Shown: positions 35,759 through 44,822, counted from the first letter of the stretch. The stretch: 64,000 nt of DNA from Glaciimonas soli (GCF_009497155.1 NZ_WINI01000005.1:1-64000); one strand, 5' to 3'. Numbers and translations: made by a program. Notes: generated from the letters alone by a model not told the origin.

Positions 35759-36565
35759 TCAAGCCGCATTGACTCTCAACAATTGATAATCTATCTCTTG
35801 CTCCGATACCAGCGGCACCACTTGTTTGAATATGAGTGACGGTGGCTCAGGCTCTACCTTCTCAGCGCACAGTGCAACCAAATAATTACCAGCCATTTTG
35901 AATTGCCAAAAGCGCCAACGCGCTGGCGTATCATTCAGCTCCGGTGCTAGCGCGAGCGCAATCTCATCTTCACGCGGAAAGCTAAAGCTAAATTGTTGCA
36001 ACGGTATCGACAAACCCATGCCACGCGCTTTGATGTAAGACTCTTTGAGTGTCCAGTATTCGAAGAAACGTTGCTGTTGCTGATCTGCTGGTTGTGCGCA
36101 AAAGTCGACCACTTCTTCAGGCGCAAAGGAATGCTCGGCCAAATCCTGCGATATTGACCTATCTTGATTATTTTCCGTATCCAACCCAAGCGCATGATCG
36201 CACGTGACTGCAATGATAATGAGGTTATCGGCGTGCGTGATGTTGAATGAAATCTTCTTATCCAAACCGGTGCCAAAATTGATGTGCGGTTTACCATAAG
36301 CATTGGCGGCAAATACCCATTGCTCTGGTGCGACAGACCCATAACGCGATAGCACGGTACGCGCCAAGACCCTGGTCACCAGATAACGCTGTCTATCCTT
36401 GGCGAAATAAAAGCGTTGCTGCTGTACCCTTTCCTCATCGGATAATAAATCACGATACGTTTGCAGCAGCGATTCATCGGTAATTTCGGCGGGAAAAGCA
36501 CACCACAGGTCGATGCGTTTAGTGTCAAGTTCAAGTCGCATCATGTGCCGGTCGAATGAATACAC
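35759..36565 (-). CDS. Sfp-type 4'-phosphopantetheinyl transferase
   Basis: The enzyme transfers phosphopantetheine from CoA to carrier proteins. Key motifs are GLDTEN, with the first magnesium-binding acidic pair, and FEYWTLKESYIKARGMGLS with the WxxKES(Y)xKA signature. The 268-aa length fits the larger Sfp/EntD class rather than AcpS. An alternative start is the MMRLELD pair at 36544. No NRPS or PKS gene is in the window, so its substrate lies elsewhere. Confidence 0.9.
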   Translation of the reverse strand: MYSFDRHMMRLELDTKRIDLWCAFPAEITDESLLQTYRDLLSDEERVQQQRFYFAKDRQRYLVTRVLARTVLSRYGSVAPEQWVFAANAYGKPHINFGTGLDKKISFNITHADNLIIIAVTCDHALGLDTENNQDRSISQDLAEHSFAPEEVVDFCAQPADQQQQRFFEYWTLKESYIKARGMGLSIPLQQFSFSFPREDEIALALAPELNDTPARWRFWQFKMAGNYLVALCAEKVEPEPPSLIFKQVVPLVSEQEIDYQLLRVNAA

Positions 36566-36682
36566 AACAGCTGCTGATCAGCGATACTGGTCTGCTGCAA
36601 ATTGCCAGCGTGTATGTCCGGTAGTACAAAAATGCACATTGCATCCTCTTCATAAATATCAAGCGAAGTAGTTTACCGCTAA

Positions 36683-37495
36683 TTACTCAATCCCAGGCTG
36701 CAACCTAAGTGCTTGCAGCACTTCGCCGTTGCTCGCATTTTGTACAAATACCACTACACCAAATTGTCCTGTTTTAATGCCGCCTTGGATTTTATCGAGC
36801 GCGATGTTTTCATTAATATTTGCTGCGCCATCCTTTAATGGATATGGTCCCAACCACTGACGCACCACATAATCATGATGCAAAGTCACGCCACTGTTTT
36901 CGCCCGCAGCGATATTGGAAACCAGTTTATTTTCGTACAACGCAATATAAGTCTGAAAATTTTGTACTCCTTGCGGACTGCTTCCACGTAACTTGACGTT
37001 ACTGGATAAATCGTATGAACGCGCTGTTGTGCCAGAAGACAGTTTGATCTCTATATCGGCAGCGGATGGTTGTGCAGTGATATTTTTGATTATATGGTCG
37101 AAATCATTCGTATCTGACCAACGGCGCAACTCTCGTCCTGCGACAAATACTTCTGGGGTATAGACAACCTTACTATGAACGAACGCCGCCAGCTCTTGCT
37201 GACGCGTAGTAAATTTTCGATCAGAAAATCGATCTTTCCAACCCAAACTATTCCAATAGTCAACATGCAAGGCCAGTGGAATCACTCGCTTGGGATCGGC
37301 TTGTGCGCCGGTCTGGATGAGCCACGCATCTGCTGGTGGACAACTGCTGCATCCCTCACTGGTGTAAAGCTCTAACAGGGCAACGCGATTGGCCGGACTG
37401 TGAGCGGTATAGGTTGCCGCTTGTGTAGATGGCACGACGCTGATGAGTAATGCTAGCAACGGCGTCAGGTATGTATATTTTGCAAAAGTAGACAC
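36683..37495 (-). CDS. DUF1223 thioredoxin-like exported protein
   Basis: The protein has the DUF1223 layout: a CSSCPPAD thioredoxin-like motif in LELYTSEGCSSCPPADAWL, then PLALHVDYWNSLGW, and YTPEVFVAGREL. GTG 37495 follows GGAGG at five bases and gives a signal peptide (FAKYTYLTPLLALLISVVPS); an ATG far upstream is rejected. It is predicted periplasmic, 270 aa. The CxxC pair suggests redox activity but the family role is unknown. Confidence 0.88.
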   Translation of the reverse strand: MSTFAKYTYLTPLLALLISVVPSTQAATYTAHSPANRVALLELYTSEGCSSCPPADAWLIQTGAQADPKRVIPLALHVDYWNSLGWKDRFSDRKFTTRQQELAAFVHSKVVYTPEVFVAGRELRRWSDTNDFDHIIKNITAQPSAADIEIKLSSGTTARSYDLSSNVKLRGSSPQGVQNFQTYIALYENKLVSNIAAGENSGVTLHHDYVVRQWLGPYPLKDGAANINENIALDKIQGGIKTGQFGVVVFVQNASNGEVLQALRLQPGIE

Positions 37496-37580
37496 ATCAA
37501 CCTCCGAATGAAAGATGTTGAGTATTGGTCGTCTGAATGCCATCAACCTTACACCAATAGGCACAATAGGTATTGGACAA

Positions 37581-37612
37581 TAAAAAACCGCCATCATTTC
37601 TGATAGCGGTTT
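37581..37612 (-). terminator. Terminator of the b561-YceI operon
   Basis: On the minus strand AAACCGCTATCA pairs with TGATGGCGGTTT around GAAA, then TTTATT. It is 47 bp after the YceI stop. Confidence 0.88.
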
Positions 37613-37658
37613 GTCTGGCTCATGCAAAAATAGTATTGATGATGCGCCTTAGTCAGCC

Positions 37659-38243
37659 TTAATCTGCCTTAATTCCTTCAGCCTGAATTTCCAGCTTCAC
37701 TTTCATGTTGAAGCCAAAATCCTTGCCATAGCTAATACCAAAGTCATCACGATTGAATTCGCCTTCGATGTCGGCACCACACACTTCGCGTTTAAGCATA
37801 GGGTGTTGTTTACACATGAATTTTTCAATTTCAAGCTTCACAGGCTTAGTCACACCGTGTAGTGTCAACTCGCCGGTAACTTCAGTTGGTACATCGCCCT
37901 TGAACTTAGTGAATTTGCCGACGTATCTGGCTTCCGGGAATTTTTCAACATCGAACATATCTTTGCTTTTTGCATGCTCATTTAATTTTGGCATACCAAA
38001 ATTGATTGATGCCGGATCAATTTTTACGTCGATAGTTCCGGTTTTAGCTTCGCGATCCAACACAACAACACCATCGCTGGTTTTGTCGAACTTACCGCGC
38101 CAGACCGACAGGCCGCCCATATGATCTGCCTCGAAACTTGGGTAAGTATGGGTAGGGTCCAGGTTATAAGTAACTGGCACAGCAAAAGCCGCGCTGGTAG
38201 CGATGGCAATAATGGAGGTTACTACTAAAGTACGTAATTTCAT
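37659..38243 (-). CDS. yceI: YceI-family periplasmic lipid-binding protein
   Basis: YceI proteins are periplasmic lipocalin-like beta-barrels that bind polyisoprenoids. ATG 38243 after AAAGGA gives 194 aa and a signal peptide ending AAFA; an ATG 33 bp upstream is less likely. The signature [19 protein letters not shown] and [17 protein letters not shown] are clear. It is the last gene in the cytochrome b561-YceI-YceI operon and 54 bp after its paralogue. Confidence 0.94.
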   Translation of the reverse strand: MKLRTLVVTSIIAIATSAAFAVPVTYNLDPTHTYPSFEADHMGGLSVWRGKFDKTSDGVVVLDREAKTGTIDVKIDPASINFGMPKLNEHAKSKDMFDVEKFPEARYVGKFTKFKGDVPTEVTGELTLHGVTKPVKLEIEKFMCKQHPMLKREVCGADIEGEFNRDDFGISYGKDFGFNMKVKLEIQAEGIKAD

Positions 38244-38297
38244 TGTTTTTCCTTTTGTTAAATTAAATTCAATCATTCACGATTCTGCTTACTTTGC

Positions 38298-38879
38298 TTA
38301 TTTTTTAGCTGCGGTCACAATATGAAATTTAATTTGCACTTCATCCGCAACCACAGAAGTATCTTTCCAATCACCTTCACCTACATTAAACGCGGTGCGC
38401 TTGATCGGTAATACACCGTCAAACACATTGCTACCGCCCTCTTGCTTATAGGTTGCGGTGACTACTACGTCTTGCGTTTTTCCTTTGATGGTCAACTTCC
38501 CGGCAACATCATACTTGCCCGGAGCGCCTTGTTTGATGCTACTGGAAACAAATGTGGCTTTAGGATATTTGGCGGCATCAAACCAATCTTTTTTTTGCAC
38601 TTCATCGTTATATTCCTTACCCGCGCCGAGATCGAAGCTCGTCATGTCGATATTCACAGTTGCTGAAGATTGCGCTAACTGAGAAGGGTTGAAATTGATA
38701 ACGGCATCAAATTTCGCAAACTTGCCATTCATCGTCACGCCTAATTGCTTGGCAGCGATGAGTACTGAGCTTTTCGCCTGATCGAGTTGCGCCCAAGCCG
38801 GGACAGCAAGTACGGCCGCACCAAGTACGCCAGCTAATAATAATTTCGACATCGTTGATCTGATACTGACATGCGCCAT
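38298..38879 (-). CDS. YceI-family periplasmic protein (second paralogue)
   Basis: The 193-aa precursor has a signal peptide (ending WAQ) and the YceI barrel (SVLIAAKQLGVTMNGKFAKF, VAGKLTIKGKTQDVVVTAT, FNVGEGDWKD). It shares the fold but little sequence with the next gene, so the two are divergent relatives. AAGGAG six bases before ATG 38879. It follows cytochrome b561. Confidence 0.93.
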   Translation of the reverse strand: MAHVSIRSTMSKLLLAGVLGAAVLAVPAWAQLDQAKSSVLIAAKQLGVTMNGKFAKFDAVINFNPSQLAQSSATVNIDMTSFDLGAGKEYNDEVQKKDWFDAAKYPKATFVSSSIKQGAPGKYDVAGKLTIKGKTQDVVVTATYKQEGGSNVFDGVLPIKRTAFNVGEGDWKDTSVVADEVQIKFHIVTAAKK

Positions 38880-38974
38880 CTGATGCTCCTTCGGTTGTCT
38901 GAAATACGCCGTCCTTGCGAAAGCAAGATTGACGATGTTTTTAAAATCAATTACTTGTTCTTACTTAATTCAAC

Positions 38975-39517
38975 TTACTTTAAAAACGGCAGCATCTTTG
39001 CTAACGTCCCATCCTTGTCTACCCAGTGATGTTTTAACGCCGCCAACACATGCATCACCACAACCGCTGCCATGAAATAATTCAACCAGGCGTGTACCGA
39101 TCCTAAAATATCCTGTAATTCTTTATTTTTTGCGATCAGCATCGGCATTTCAAACACGCCCAGATAGACCACGGGAATCCCCGCCGCGGCGCTGTAAAAA
39201 TACCCTGTCAACGGCACGATAATCATCAACACATATAACAAACCATGTCCGGCATGCGCGGCTTGTTGCTGCCAGCGTGGCATGCTGATTGGTAACGCCG
39301 GCACCGGATGCAACGCGCGCCACAGCACGCGTAATACGACAAATCCAAAGATGGTTACACCTATCCACTTATGCCATGAAAACAATTTCAATTTTTGCGG
39401 GGTAATACCGGGAATCCCTGTCATGTATAAACCCATCGCAAACGCCACGCAGATAAGTAATGCGATTAACCAATGCAAACTGATGGCTGTGGTGCTATAG
39501 CGGGTTGGCGCGCTCAT
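38975..39517 (-). CDS. cybB: Cytochrome b561
   Basis: This di-heme inner-membrane cytochrome transfers electrons with quinol. The 180-aa protein has four membrane helices and the family histidines: ISLHWLIALLI, FSWHKWIGVTIFG, HAGHGLLYVLMIIVPLTGYF, and VHAWLNYFMAAVVVMHV. It starts the operon with two YceI genes, as in other bacteria (yceJ-yceI), and may pass electrons to or from periplasmic isoprenoid quinone carriers. Confidence 0.93.
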   Translation of the reverse strand: MSAPTRYSTTAISLHWLIALLICVAFAMGLYMTGIPGITPQKLKLFSWHKWIGVTIFGFVVLRVLWRALHPVPALPISMPRWQQQAAHAGHGLLYVLMIIVPLTGYFYSAAAGIPVVYLGVFEMPMLIAKNKELQDILGSVHAWLNYFMAAVVVMHVLAALKHHWVDKDGTLAKMLPFLK

Positions 39518-39663
39518 TCAAAATCCTTTTTCGTTGTTACACTATGCACAATTGAAGGACTGTACCGCAACTCGGAAAATCCTGCATTGGACAAGATCAA
39601 CTTATTCAAATTATCTGACCCTACTCGGAAAAATGACCGCAATTGACATTAGGCACTCATCGT

Positions 39664-39680
39664 ACAATACACAATATTGT
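39664..39680 (+). promoter_or_regulatory. Inverted repeat before the quinone oxidoreductase, operator candidate
   Basis: ACAATACACAATATTGT has 6-bp arms (ACAATA/TATTGT) around CACAA, 38 bp before ATG 39718. A TTGACA lies at 39643-39648. It may bind a MarR- or TetR-type repressor, which is inference. Confidence 0.4.
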
Positions 39681-39717
39681 TATCGATTTAACCAAAAACA
39701 TTAAAAGGAATATCCAT

Positions 39718-40719
39718 ATGCGCGCAATTGAAATCACTCAGCCCGGCGCTCCGGAAGTTTTACAACTGTGCCAACGCCCTATTCCCACGTTCACTAAAGG
39801 CGAAGTATTAATCAAAGTCCATGCTGCCGGTATTAACCGCCCAGACGTATTTCAACGCTTGGGAAGTTACGCACCACCGCCCGGCGCGTCTGATTTGCCG
39901 GGATTGGAAATCGCCGGCGAAATTGTCGATGGGGATTTCAGCAACAGCCCTTTCAGAAAAGGTGATTTGGTATGCGCTTTAGTTGCCGGCGGTGGCTATG
40001 CCGAATACTGCGTGGCCTCGACGGAACTTTGTCTGCCGCTTCCAAAAGGCTGGACCGCACTTGAAGCGGCCTCGCTTCCAGAAACATTTTTCACCGTCTG
40101 GAGCAATGTCTTTCAACGCGCTCAACTGAATGGCGATGAGACCTTATTGGTACAAGGCGGCAGCTCCGGTATCGGTGCGGCTGCGATTCAAATCGCTACT
40201 GCGTTAGGTCATCGCGTGTTTGCCACCGCTGGCACGGATGAGAAATGCCGTGCATGTGAAGAACTAGGTGCCGTACGTGGTATCAATTACCGCACGGAAG
40301 ATTTTGTCGAAGCAGTCAAAAAAATGACCGATGGTAAAGGTGTCGATGTGATTCTCGATATGGTTGCCGGAGATTATGTACCAAGAGAAATCGACTGCTT
40401 GGCCAATGATGGCCGTTTGGTGTTCATCGCCACTTTAGGTGGCAGCAAAGCCCAGATCGACTTCCGCCAAATCATGATGCGTCGCCTGACCATCACCGGG
40501 TCTACCTTGCGGCCACGCACCATCGCCTTCAAAGCGGCGATTGCCAAACAATTGCACGAACAAGTATGGCCGTTATTTGAGGCGGGAAAAATCAAGCCTG
40601 TGATCTATCAAACCTTCCCGTTGGAACAAGCGGCACAGGCGCATACCTTAATGGAAAGCAGCAGTCATGTCGGCAAAATTATGCTGACTCTGGAACCTGC
40701 GGCGTCGTCAGGAATATAG
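39718..40719 (+). CDS. NAD(P)H quinone oxidoreductase, PIG3 (TP53I3) type
   Basis: The zinc-independent MDR enzyme reduces quinones. ATG 39718 has an AAGGA site and starts MRAIEITQPGAPEVL (333 aa); an upstream ATG at 39643 is rejected. The cofactor motif LLVQGGSSGIGAAAIQIA, AAGINRPDVFQRLGSYAPPPGAS, and the terminal VGKIML are the family features. It lies divergent from cybB and convergent to the aldo/keto reductase. Confidence 0.93.
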   Translation: MRAIEITQPGAPEVLQLCQRPIPTFTKGEVLIKVHAAGINRPDVFQRLGSYAPPPGASDLPGLEIAGEIVDGDFSNSPFRKGDLVCALVAGGGYAEYCVASTELCLPLPKGWTALEAASLPETFFTVWSNVFQRAQLNGDETLLVQGGSSGIGAAAIQIATALGHRVFATAGTDEKCRACEELGAVRGINYRTEDFVEAVKKMTDGKGVDVILDMVAGDYVPREIDCLANDGRLVFIATLGGSKAQIDFRQIMMRRLTITGSTLRPRTIAFKAAIAKQLHEQVWPLFEAGKIKPVIYQTFPLEQAAQAHTLMESSSHVGKIMLTLEPAASSGI

Positions 40720-40739
40720 AGCAATTGAAGCTAAGCAAT

Positions 40740-40774
40740 CGCTAGCCGGACAGCACTTTGTCTTCCGGCTAGCG
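40740..40774. terminator. Bidirectional terminator between convergent genes
   Basis: CGCTAGCCGG (40740-40749) and CCGGCTAGCG (40765-40774) form a 10-bp stem between the quinone oxidoreductase and aldo/keto reductase stops. T-runs are weak. Confidence 0.65.
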
Positions 40775-40788
40775 CGATCTTTCATTCA

Positions 40789-41823
40789 TCAATACTTCGA
40801 CGAACGCTCCCACAAATTAATCCCGCCATCCTGTGCCTGAACATCAATCGCAGCTAACTCTGCTGCAGAAAAATTCAGTTGCTGTAAGGCTGCCACATTC
40901 TCACGTATCTGCGCAGAACTGCTTGCGCCAATCAAGGTAGTGGTAACACGTGGATCGCGCAACACCCAAGCTAACGCCATCTGCGCCAGAGTCTGACCAC
41001 GTGCTTTGGCAATCTCATTCAAGGCATGCACACGCGCCAAATTTTCCGGGCTCAAATGCGCTTTCTGCAACGATCCGCCGCCCTCTCGATTGATACGTGC
41101 ATCATCAGGAATGCCACGCAAATATTTGTCACTCAACAAACCCTGCGCCAGAGCGGTGAAGGTAATGCAACCCATCCCTTCCTTTTCCAAAGTATCAAGC
41201 AAGCCACGCTCTATCCAGCGATTGAGCATGTTGTAAGATGGTTGATGAATCAGGCAAGGCACTTTCCATTCACGTAGTAATGCAGCTGCCTCTTGCGTTT
41301 TTTCTGGCGAGTACGACGATACCCCTACGTATAGGGCTTTACCTTGTTGAACTGCGGTGGCCAAGGCGCTCATCGTTTCTTCTAGTGGCGTCTCTGGATC
41401 AAAGCGATGAGAATAAAATATATCAACATAATCCAAACCCAGGCGTTTGAGACTTTGATCAAGGCTGGCCAACACATATTTACGTGAACCACCGCCTTGC
41501 CCATAAGGTCCCGGCCACATGTCCCAACCGGCTTTCGTCGAAATAATTAATTCATCGCGATATGGTTGTAAATCTTCTTTCAGAATCCGGCCAAAATTAA
41601 TTTCTGCGCTGCCGTAGGGCGGGCCATAATTGTTTGCCAAATCAAAATGTGTAATACCCAGATCAAACGCGGTATGCACCATTTCGCGTTGCAGTGACAA
41701 TTGTGTGGCATCGCCAAAGTTGTGCCACAAACCCATAGACAGCAACGGCAATTTCAAACCGCTACGTCCACAAAAACGGTATTGCATTTTTTCGTAACGA
41801 TTTTCAGCAGCATGGTATGACAT
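40789..41823 (-). CDS. yghZ: Aldo/keto reductase, YghZ (L-glyceraldehyde 3-phosphate reductase) type
   Basis: The 344-aa enzyme has the AKR14/YghZ-type features: MGLWHNFGD, FDLANNYGPPYGSAE with the catalytic tyrosine, IISTKAGWDMWPGPYGQGGG, YVDIFYSHRFDPETPLEE, and QPSYNMLNRWIE. In E. coli YghZ reduces L-glyceraldehyde 3-phosphate and detoxifies methylglyoxal. Active-site Asp-Tyr-Lys-His set is complete by position. Confidence 0.93.
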   Translation of the reverse strand: MSYHAAENRYEKMQYRFCGRSGLKLPLLSMGLWHNFGDATQLSLQREMVHTAFDLGITHFDLANNYGPPYGSAEINFGRILKEDLQPYRDELIISTKAGWDMWPGPYGQGGGSRKYVLASLDQSLKRLGLDYVDIFYSHRFDPETPLEETMSALATAVQQGKALYVGVSSYSPEKTQEAAALLREWKVPCLIHQPSYNMLNRWIERGLLDTLEKEGMGCITFTALAQGLLSDKYLRGIPDDARINREGGGSLQKAHLSPENLARVHALNEIAKARGQTLAQMALAWVLRDPRVTTTLIGASSSAQIRENVAALQQLNFSAAELAAIDVQAQDGGINLWERSSKY

Positions 41824-41892
41824 GGTTTTTAATCTTTCTGAATTTATGACTATCTACAAAATCTAACTTATTTATTGATTTTACGCACAACT

Positions 41893-41926
41893 CACCGTCA
41901 TTCCCGCGTTCGCGGGAATGACGGTG
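41893..41926. repeat. Palindromic dRS3-like repeat
   Basis: A perfect 34-bp palindrome with 16-bp arms and a TT centre contains ATTCCCGCGTTCGCGGGAAT, which fits ATTCCC-N8-GGGAAT. It is between two minus-strand genes. Confidence 0.75.
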
Positions 41927-41973
41927 GATAGATTATGCTTGTACTTAACATCAACTGAATATCAACGTAATAT

Positions 41974-43215
41974 CTAAATCACGCCATTTTTACGCAACTC
42001 AACAATCTCTGCTTCGCTACGACCAATCGACGCCAATATTTCATCGGTATGTTGCCCCAACTTCGGCCCAACCCAATTGGTTTTTCCCGGCGTTTCAGAT
42101 AGTTTAGGAACTATGCCCGGCATCTCTATCGGCTGACCATCAGGCAACGTGAATTGTTGAATCATATCGCGCGCACGGTAGTGCGGGTCTTGATGAATGT
42201 CGGCCGCGTTGTAGATACGACTGCCAGGCACTTCGGCTTTTTCCAACACTTGCAGCACGTACTCCAAATCATGTTGTGAGGTCCAATCTGCGATAGCCTG
42301 ATCAATCATGGCTGTATGCTCTACACGTCCGTCGTTGCGTGCTATGCGTGGGTCTTGCGCTAAATCCGGGCGCTCAATGGCGAACATCAAGCGTTTAAAA
42401 ATGCTATCGCCGTTCCCGGCAACAATGACATAACGACCATCGGCGCAAGGATAAGTATTCGAAGGCACGATGCCGGGCAAACTTGCACCGGTGCGCTCGC
42501 GCACGAAACCAGTTTCTGCGTACTCGGGTATCAAACTTTCCATCACACCAAATACCGCTTCGTACAACGCCACATCGATGAATTGGCCTTTACCGCCATT
42601 TGATTTCAAATGATGCATCGCCAGCAACGCGCCAATCACACCATACAACGATGCCAGCGTATCGCCTAAACTGATACCAGTACGTACCGGTGGTCGATCA
42701 GGATAACCAATCAGATTGCGCAAACCGCCCATCGATTCAGCGATCGCGGCGAATCCAGGACGGCCGCTATAGGGGCCATCCTGACCATATCCGGATACTC
42801 GGACCATAATCAAATTGGGATTGATTGCCGACAAATCATCCCAGCCTAAGCCCCATTTTTCCAACGTGCCGGGGCGAAAATTCTCAATCACGATGTCAGC
42901 ATCTTTGACCAGGTCACGAACGATTTGCTGACCTTGTTCAGATTTTAAATCCAGCGTAATGGATTTCTTATTGCGACTTTGTGAATACCACCACAACGAA
43001 GTTCCCTCATGCAACTTGCGCCATTTGCGTAAGGGATCGCCGTCAACCGGCGACTCCACTTTGATGACCTCAGCGCCAAATTGCCCCAACAAACTGGCCG
43101 CATAAGGACCAGCGATCAAATTTGCCAATTCAATAACTTTTATGCCTTGCAGTGAGGATTTTTCTGTATTGCCCGGCTCTGATGGTGGCTCCGGTCGTAA
43201 GTTGTTAGTTGCCAT
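41974..43215 (-). CDS. CaiB/BaiF-family (class III) CoA-transferase
   Basis: The 413-aa protein has the class III CoA-transferase fold: GIKVIELANLIAGPYAASLL, FGAEVIKVE, DADIVIENFRPGTLEKWGLG with the conserved catalytic aspartate region, and VRVSGYGQDGPYS. ATG 43215 is preferred to a TTG at 43221. Members move CoA between acids such as formyl, succinyl, citramalyl or mesaconyl; the substrate here is unknown. The Pro/Glu/Ser-rich N-terminal extension (RPEPPSEPGNTEKSS) is unusual. Confidence 0.9.
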   Translation of the reverse strand: MATNNLRPEPPSEPGNTEKSSLQGIKVIELANLIAGPYAASLLGQFGAEVIKVESPVDGDPLRKWRKLHEGTSLWWYSQSRNKKSITLDLKSEQGQQIVRDLVKDADIVIENFRPGTLEKWGLGWDDLSAINPNLIMVRVSGYGQDGPYSGRPGFAAIAESMGGLRNLIGYPDRPPVRTGISLGDTLASLYGVIGALLAMHHLKSNGGKGQFIDVALYEAVFGVMESLIPEYAETGFVRERTGASLPGIVPSNTYPCADGRYVIVAGNGDSIFKRLMFAIERPDLAQDPRIARNDGRVEHTAMIDQAIADWTSQHDLEYVLQVLEKAEVPGSRIYNAADIHQDPHYRARDMIQQFTLPDGQPIEMPGIVPKLSETPGKTNWVGPKLGQHTDEILASIGRSEAEIVELRKNGVI

Positions 43216-43400
43216 TTTCAAATTTTTAAAAAAAAACAGATTGCTTAAATGATATTATTTCCAGATATGTCATCACGTGTATAAAGAATGTTTCTATTGC
43301 ACTTCTGAGCCACGCCATTTGCAACGGGACGTAACGGCCATTGGCGCTTAGAGTGATATCGCATTATGATGATCGTACAGGTCAATGTGTGAGGTTTGTC

Positions 43401-43784
43401 ATGAAAAAATTTATTGTTTTAGCATTAACCGCAGTCAGTTTACTAGTTGCCAGTGGTGCAAGTAATGCCTGGGGCTACTACGGACATGGTGGTTATTATG
43501 GCCCACGCGTCGGCGTCGGCATCTCAATCGGTGGACCACTGTATGTCGGACCAGGGCCATATTATGGCTACGGCTATGGCTATCCGTACCCATACTACCC
43601 ACCTGCAACGGTAGTGGTACAGCCGCAGGAACAAGCCTATATCGAACGCAGCGATAATGTAGCGCCGGCCGCTGCAGCGGTTCAATACTATTGCCCAAGC
43701 CCAGCTGGTTACTACCCACAAATTCCACGCTGCCCTAAAGGCTGGCAAAAGATTGTGCCCGACAATAACTATCCACCACAATAA
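43401..43784 (+). CDS. Exported Gly/Tyr/Pro-rich protein
   Basis: ATG 43401 follows a GAGG site and gives a 127-aa precursor with signal peptide (FIVLALTAVSLLVASGASNA). The mature part begins with Gly/Tyr/Pro repeats (YGYGYGYPYPYYPP), then YYCPSPAGYYPQIPRCPKGW with two cysteines that may form a disulphide. It is a periplasmic or surface protein of unknown role, located just before a glycine-zipper lipoprotein. An upstream ATG at 43341 is not supported. Confidence 0.75.
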   Translation: MKKFIVLALTAVSLLVASGASNAWGYYGHGGYYGPRVGVGISIGGPLYVGPGPYYGYGYGYPYPYYPPATVVVQPQEQAYIERSDNVAPAAAAVQYYCPSPAGYYPQIPRCPKGWQKIVPDNNYPPQ

Positions 43785-43802
43785 TCAAGACAAGGTACCA
43801 GT

Positions 43803-44381
43803 GTGAATATCATGAATAAACCTATGAAAATCCTCGCCGCCTCGGCAGCCGTCTTGTTAGGCGGTTGCGTCGGCGTCCCGACTGGCCCCAATGTCATGGC
43901 AATGCCAGGCACAGGTAAATCCTATGGACAATTCCAAAACGATGACGCCTCCTGCCGCCAAGAAGCACAAATGCGCGTAGGCCCTAATGCAGGCCAAGCC
44001 ACCGCCGACAATGCTACTGGCACAGCGGTTGCCGGTACGTTGATTGGCGCAACAGTTGGTGCTTTGATCGGCGCCGCCAGTCATAACGCTGGACAGGGTG
44101 CGGCAATTGGCGCCGGTGTTGGTTTGTTGGGCGGTAGTTCGGTCGCCAGCGACAACGCCAATCGAAGCGGTGCAAGCCTGCAACGCACATACAACAATAT
44201 CTACACACAATGTATGTATGCCAAAGGCAATCAAGTACCAGTACCAGCTGGCTATGTACGTAGCCGTCCAGCACCAGGCTACTATAACCAACAACCACCG
44301 CCAGATTACTACCAACAGCAACGACCAGCTCCAGGTCAGGGCAGCTACTACAACGTACCGCCTGATTACGTGCCAAATTGA
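43803..44381 (+). CDS. Glycine-zipper outer-membrane lipoprotein
   Basis: GTG 43803 follows AAGG, and the precursor has lipobox VLLGGC. The middle holds a glycine zipper (GTAVAGTLIGATVGALIGAA and GAAIGAGVGLLGG), which commonly inserts into or stacks on membranes. The C-terminal third is Pro/Tyr/Gln-rich. Such YMGG-type proteins are OM lipoproteins of uncertain role. It follows the Gly/Tyr-rich gene by 18 bp in one transcript and has a strong terminator. Confidence 0.8.
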   Translation: MNIMNKPMKILAASAAVLLGGCVGVPTGPNVMAMPGTGKSYGQFQNDDASCRQEAQMRVGPNAGQATADNATGTAVAGTLIGATVGALIGAASHNAGQGAAIGAGVGLLGGSSVASDNANRSGASLQRTYNNIYTQCMYAKGNQVPVPAGYVRSRPAPGYYNQQPPPDYYQQQRPAPGQGSYYNVPPDYVPN

Positions 44382-44399
44382 TCTAGTAAAAGAAGTCAC

Positions 44400-44439
44400 A
44401 AAAAAGCCTGTTTCGTTTATCGCGAAACAGGCTTTTTTA
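44400..44439 (+). terminator. Rho-independent terminator of the glycine-zipper lipoprotein
   Basis: AAAAAGCCTGTTTCG pairs with CGAAACAGGCTTTTT around a TTTATCG loop. Confidence 0.92.
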
Positions 44440-44494
44440 TTACCCACAGATCACACCCAGCGATTTTCATAAAACCGAAACTACCCGCAACAAC

Positions 44495-44781
44495 GATGCT
44501 GTTGAAGTTGCTTTTGACGTGCCCCGATGCTGACGTTGCCAAAAGTACGGCTGCTTATTCGGAAAAAGAGGGAAGACATGTCTGACCGCAGCGAGTTGGT
44601 CTTTCCTCCCGAATAAGCAGCCGTGCTTTTGGGAACCCGCCTACGGCAGGCAACGGCTGTTGTTGGAGCAGTGCTCCAACCCTTGCTTTGCTTACTTTCT
44701 TTGGCGAAGCAAAGAAAGTGAGTAGCTGTCGGGCGACCCCCGACATTGCCAGCACCACGAAGTAAAAACTAAAACAGCATC
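44495..44781. repeat. Hairpin-rich intergenic element
   Basis: Outer GATGCTGTT (44495-44503) and AACAGCATC (44773-44781) enclose several hairpins. The largest pairs a 24-bp segment at 44539 with its complement ending at 44635 (CCGAATAAGCAGCCG motif, one mismatch). Others are TTGGAGCA/TGCTCCAA, ACTTTCTTTG/CAAAGAAAGT and GTCGGG/CCCGAC. It has no credible ORF. The CTTTCTTTGGCGAAGCAAAG hairpin resembles a repeat widespread in Proteobacteria, from memory. Confidence 0.7.
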
Positions 44782-44822
44782 ACAAATTGAAATCGTTGAT
44801 CTTGGCAAGCAACGCAACCAGT

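Noticed and set aside
44555-44758. 67-codon ORF on the minus strand
   Set aside because: It lies inside a hairpin-rich repeat whose sequence often gives spurious ORFs; no SD.
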